From NCBI GenBank assembly GCA_002347475.1, contig DDXI01000026.1:1-8151 (forward strand): DNA of 8,151 bases, given 5' to 3'. This stretch comes from Peptococcaceae bacterium UBA2264 (GTDB lineage Bacteria; Bacillota; Desulfitobacteriia; Desulfitobacteriales; Desulfitobacteriaceae). Shown here piece by piece: positions 5,784 through 8,151 of this stretch. The notes under the pieces are model-generated. The model worked only from the letters and a program-made list of their open reading frames with translations, ran no database searches and was not told the origin of the DNA. The translations under genes were made by a program, and so were the position numbers. How positions within the stretch are numbered: the first letter of the stretch is position 1; each line of letters opens with the position of its first letter.

Positions 5784-7439
5784 TTTCTCCTGGTACTCAC
5801 CATAAACTTCCTTCAGAACCTGGATAATATCACCTTCGGTAGCGTCAGCTTTAACAGCTGCCAGGATTTTCGGCACAATATTTATTTCTTCATTGGTTGC
5901 TGCTTCTCTGATCTCAGCCAAAAGGGCATTCACTCTGAGATTATCTCTGGTCTTCTTCAGACGTTTGGTTCTCAAGATCTGAGTATTGGCAGAATCAGGA
6001 TCAGATGTCATTATATCTATTGTCAGTTCTTCATCAATCTGATATTTATTCACGCCAACTATAACCATTTCGCCGGTTTCTTTCAGTTTCTGAAAAGCAT
6101 AGGCAGCGTCAGCAATTTCCTGCTGGAAATAATTATCTTCGATACACTGGATATAGCCGCCCCTTCTATCGATTTCCTCGATGTATTTCATAGCTTCCTG
6201 TTCAATCCTGTCGGTCAGTTCCTCCACATAAAATGAACCGGCCAAGGGATCTACAGTATCAGCAACACCACTTTCTTCGGCAATAATCTGCTGAGTCCTA
6301 AGAGCCATTTGCATGGCATGTTCGGAGGCCATACCTAAAGCCTCATCATAGCCATTGCAATGAAGGGACTGGGTTCCGCCCAAGACCGCCGACATTGCTT
6401 CAGCGGTAGTCCGAATAATATTATTAAGAGGCTGACGAGCTGTGCAAGAGGCGCAGGCGGTCTGAGTATGAAAGCGCAGACGCATAGCCTCCTGTTTTTT
6501 TGCCCCGAAGCGTTCCTTCATCAGGCGGGCCCACATTCTGCGGGCAGCCCGGAACTTGGCTATCTCCTCGAAAAAATCAATTTGCGAACTGAAGAAAAAG
6601 GACATCCTGGGCGTAAAATCATCGACTGCCAACCCTGCTTTAATTCCTTCCTCAACATAATGAATGCCTGCTCCCAAAGTAAAAGCCAATTCCTGTACAG
6701 CCGTACTGCCTGCTTCTCTGATATGGTAGCCTGAGACATTGATAAAATTCCAGCGCGGAGTATTTTTGCTGGCAAAGGAAAAGACATCTCTGATCAGCTT
6801 CATGGAAGGACGCGGAGGGAAAATAAAAGATTTTTGACCAATATATTCTTTCAGTAGATCAAACTGGATGGTACCTGTCAGCTTACTCCAGTCGATTCCC
6901 CTTTTTTCAGCCAGAGCGATATACATGGCATATATGATAGGGGCAGGAAAGTTAATAGTCATTGAAATACTGATTTGATCCAGAGGAATACCGTGGAAAA
7001 GAGCATCCATATCTCCCAGAGAGTCTATAGCTACTCCTACCTTGCCCACCTCTCCCTCGGCTCTGGGGTTGTCAGAATCATACCCCACCAAGGTCGGGTA
7101 ATCAAAGTCGACACTCAACCCTGTCTGTCCCTGAGATAAGAGAAAACGAAAACGTCCGTTAGTATCTTCACCTGTACCGAACCCGGCAATCTGACGATGT
7201 GTCCAGATTTGGCCCCTGTACATTGTCGGATAAACCCCCCTGGTAAAGGGATATTCACCGGGGTAGCCTATTTTATTCATGTACTCGGAGGTAATCTTTT
7301 CCGGCAGATATAATCTTTTCCTTTCCAGGTTTGACAAGGTAGTAAATCTCTTTTTACGTTCACTTCTCTTGACTTGGAACTTTTTGAGTGTCTCTTCTTC
7401 CCAACGTTTAGTTTCAGCATTGGTTTTCTTTTCAGCCAA
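5772..7439 (-). CDS. hcmA: 2-Hydroxyacyl-CoA mutase large subunit (HcmA-like)
   Basis: A 555-residue adenosylcobalamin-dependent acyl-CoA mutase catalytic subunit: a TIM barrel without its own B12 domain, the size of HcmA. Seen: TRGVYPTMYRGQIWTHRQ (66-83), GLSVDFDYPT (107-116), GYDSDNPR (119-126), Gln192 and His239 in SGYHIREAG. By alignment from memory with Propionibacterium methylmalonyl-CoA mutase, its Tyr89 is Ile84 here, the residue at 116 is Asp111, and Arg207, which binds the substrate carboxylate, is Gln202. Ile plus Asp is the pair described for 2-hydroxyisobutyryl-CoA mutase (Ile90, Asp117); isobutyryl-CoA mutase has Phe. The expected reaction is interconversion of 2-hydroxyisobutyryl-CoA and 3-hydroxybutyryl-CoA or a homologue. 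TTG start at 7439 is supported by AGGAGGG 8 bases upstream. It lies between two B12-binding subunit genes; no MeaB/MeaH-type chaperone gene is in the window. Confidence 0.9.
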   Translation of the reverse strand: MAEKKTNAETKRWEEETLKKFQVKRSERKKRFTTLSNLERKRLYLPEKITSEYMNKIGYPGEYPFTRGVYPTMYRGQIWTHRQIAGFGTGEDTNGRFRFLLSQGQTGLSVDFDYPTLVGYDSDNPRAEGEVGKVGVAIDSLGDMDALFHGIPLDQISISMTINFPAPIIYAMYIALAEKRGIDWSKLTGTIQFDLLKEYIGQKSFIFPPRPSMKLIRDVFSFASKNTPRWNFINVSGYHIREAGSTAVQELAFTLGAGIHYVEEGIKAGLAVDDFTPRMSFFFSSQIDFFEEIAKFRAARRMWARLMKERFGAKKQEAMRLRFHTQTACASCTARQPLNNIIRTTAEAMSAVLGGTQSLHCNGYDEALGMASEHAMQMALRTQQIIAEESGVADTVDPLAGSFYVEELTDRIEQEAMKYIEEIDRRGGYIQCIEDNYFQQEIADAAYAFQKLKETGEMVIVGVNKYQIDEELTIDIMTSDPDSANTQILRTKRLKKTRDNLRVNALLAEIREAATNEEINIVPKILAAVKADATEGDIIQVLKEVYGEYQEKPVF

Positions 7440-7754
7440 CTGCTTAACCCTCCTGGTTATTCCACTTTTATCCTTTTGTATATCTTGTTCTTCGAGCTTT
7501 GGATAATCCTAATAATTCTGGGTGCTGCTCTTTTGCTGCAATACCTTTCGACTGTTTCAGGCATTTTGTTGTTATTATATAATACTTGCTGACATTTTTC
7601 ATTACAAGGCCACTGGTATTGCCGGCATAATATGCCTGCATTACCAGCGGCCACTGAACACCATCGCGGTGGTCTGTATTATACATAAGCAAATTTCAAA
7701 CTACATTTCAACTACATTAGCTGTTTCTTTATCATTTATAACCAGGACAGTTAC
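7440..7754. other. Intercistronic gap between the first B12 protein and the mutase
   Basis: A 315-bp stretch without a credible gene. It contains tandem TGTAGTTGAAA/TGTAGTTTGAAA repeats on the minus strand (about 7717-7692), a lone TATAAT (7683-7678) without a matching -35, the palindrome at 7608-7652 with a smaller CACC/GGTG hairpin next to it (about 7659-7672), and the mutase ribosome site AGGAGGG (7454-7448). No intrinsic terminator and no correctly spaced sigma-54 promoter were found, so whether the two genes share a transcript is open. Confidence 0.6.
7608..7652. repeat. 45-bp near-perfect palindrome
   Basis: Arms 7608-7629 and 7631-7652 match at 19 of 22 positions around a single central base (7630), from outer GGCC to inner GGCATA. 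No T-run follows on either strand, so it is not a standard terminator. As RNA it would form a strong hairpin between the two genes. It may be a processing or stability element, an attenuator, a protein-binding site, or a dispersed extragenic palindrome. Confidence 0.75.
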
Positions 7755-8150
7755 TTAAGCAATAACTGCTTTCTTAATGCCGTTGATGATTTGCTCACGG
7801 GTCGAGCCGCTGGGATAAACATCATTGTAACCCATGGCTTTGAGCTTCGGAATATCCAGCGGAGGAATTACGCCGCCGATGACAAAACCGATTTTCTTGT
7901 CTATGCCTTTGCTCCTGGCCAAATCCAACAGGATTTTACCTACACCCAGATGTCCGCCCGACAGGGAACTGACGCCAACAACATTAACGTCTTCTTCAAT
8001 AGCAACTTTAATGGTCTCCTGTGCTGTGGCATTGCCCATATACACAACTTCCATTCCAGCATCTTTCAGCATGCTGCTAACGGTTAAAATTCCCCGGTTA
8101 TGGGTTTCCGGACCAACGCAGCACATCAGAACCTTAATTTTATCTGCCAA
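7755..8150 (-). CDS. Cobalamin-binding protein, mutase small-subunit type, variant motif
   Basis: At least 131 residues, a free-standing B12-binding domain like the small subunit at 5294 and aligned with it without gaps over the first 60 residues or so. The cobalt-ligand motif reads Glu15-Thr-His17-Asn-Arg-Gly20, so the usual Asp is replaced by Glu; Ser61-Ser-Leu63 and Gly92-Gly93 are present. The first codon seen is TTG at 8150, the likely start because both homologous domains begin at the same point, but the ribosome site lies outside the window and the gene could extend further. It precedes the mutase large subunit by 315 bp. It may be a second small subunit for that mutase, the subunit of another mutase upstream, or a cobalamin carrier. 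Confidence 0.85.
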   Translation of the reverse strand: MADKIKVLMCCVGPETHNRGILTVSSMLKDAGMEVVYMGNATAQETIKVAIEEDVNVVGVSSLSGGHLGVGKILLDLARSKGIDKKIGFVIGGVIPPLDIPKLKAMGYNDVYPSGSTREQIINGIKKAVIA

Positions 8151-8151
8151 T

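Noticed and set aside
5772..7439. Methylmalonyl-CoA mutase for propionate metabolism
   Set aside because: The carboxylate-binding Arg207 and Tyr89 of true methylmalonyl-CoA mutase are Gln202 and Ile84 here, and no epimerase or carboxyltransferase gene is nearby in the window.
7636..7653. Possible sigma-54 promoter (TGGCC...ATGC) before the mutase gene
   Set aside because: The distance between GG and GC is one base too long, the TTGC part is degenerate, and the match is explained by the palindrome.
7457..7692. Two overlapping minus-strand frames of 65 and 74 codons in the mutase upstream gap
   Set aside because: They run through the palindrome, lack good ribosome sites, overlap each other in different frames and show no recognisable domain.
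1..8151. CRISPR array, insertion sequence, tRNA or rRNA gene, cobalamin riboswitch
   Set aside because: No regularly spaced repeats, no transposase frame or terminal repeats, no tRNA-like or rRNA sequence, and no recognisable B12-box element in the gaps visible here.

Overview
The window looks like part of an anaerobic, low-to-mid GC bacterial chromosome, most probably a Firmicute (Peptococcaceae/Desulfotomaculum-like or Sporomusa-like). This placement is inferred from strong AGGAGG-type ribosome sites, frequent TTG starts, U-tract intrinsic terminators and an AcoR-type sigma-54 activator; no rRNA or marker gene confirms it. Every supported gene is on the minus strand, so transcription runs from high to low coordinates.

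Layout in the direction of transcription. (1) 8150-7755: a free-standing cobalamin-binding protein, possibly cut by the window edge, with an unusual E-x-H-x-x-G motif. (2) 7754-7440: a 315-bp intercistronic gap with a 45-bp near-perfect palindrome. (3) 7439-5772: the large subunit of a B12-dependent acyl-CoA mutase whose substrate-pocket residues (Ile84, Asp111, Gln202) match 2-hydroxyisobutyryl-CoA mutase, not methylmalonyl-CoA mutase. (4) 5722-5294: a canonical small B12-binding subunit (D-x-H-x-x-G). (5) 5293-4995: a gap with a large inverted repeat and three copies of AGCGATAT. (6) 4994-2859: a 711-residue sigma-54 activator (GAF-PAS-AAA+-Fis HTH), closed by an intrinsic terminator. (7) 2858-2281: a regulatory region with an excellent -24/-12 promoter, a 5' leader stem-loop and an orphan Shine-Dalgarno sequence. 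(8) 2280-208: a 690-residue thiamine-diphosphate enzyme, closed by a perfect 13-bp terminator hairpin. (9) 126-1: an extended -10 promoter and the first 21 codons of an iron-sulfur protein that runs out of the window.

Proposed joint role (inference): a TDP enzyme beside a 2-hydroxyacyl-CoA mutase is the gene combination expected for ketone metabolism through a branched 2-hydroxyacyl-CoA. A 2-hydroxyacyl-CoA lyase-type TDP enzyme would interconvert acetone plus a one-carbon acyl-CoA (formyl-CoA) with 2-hydroxyisobutyryl-CoA. The mutase would interconvert that with linear 3-hydroxybutyryl-CoA, which enters central metabolism. The lyase direction is known from aerobic actinobacterial 2-hydroxyisobutyrate degradation; the condensing direction has been proposed for acetone activation in the sulfate reducer Desulfococcus biacutus. 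The sigma-54 activator and the sigma-54 promoter of the TDP gene suggest substrate-induced expression. The substrate, the direction and the pairing of the two B12 subunits are not settled by sequence alone.
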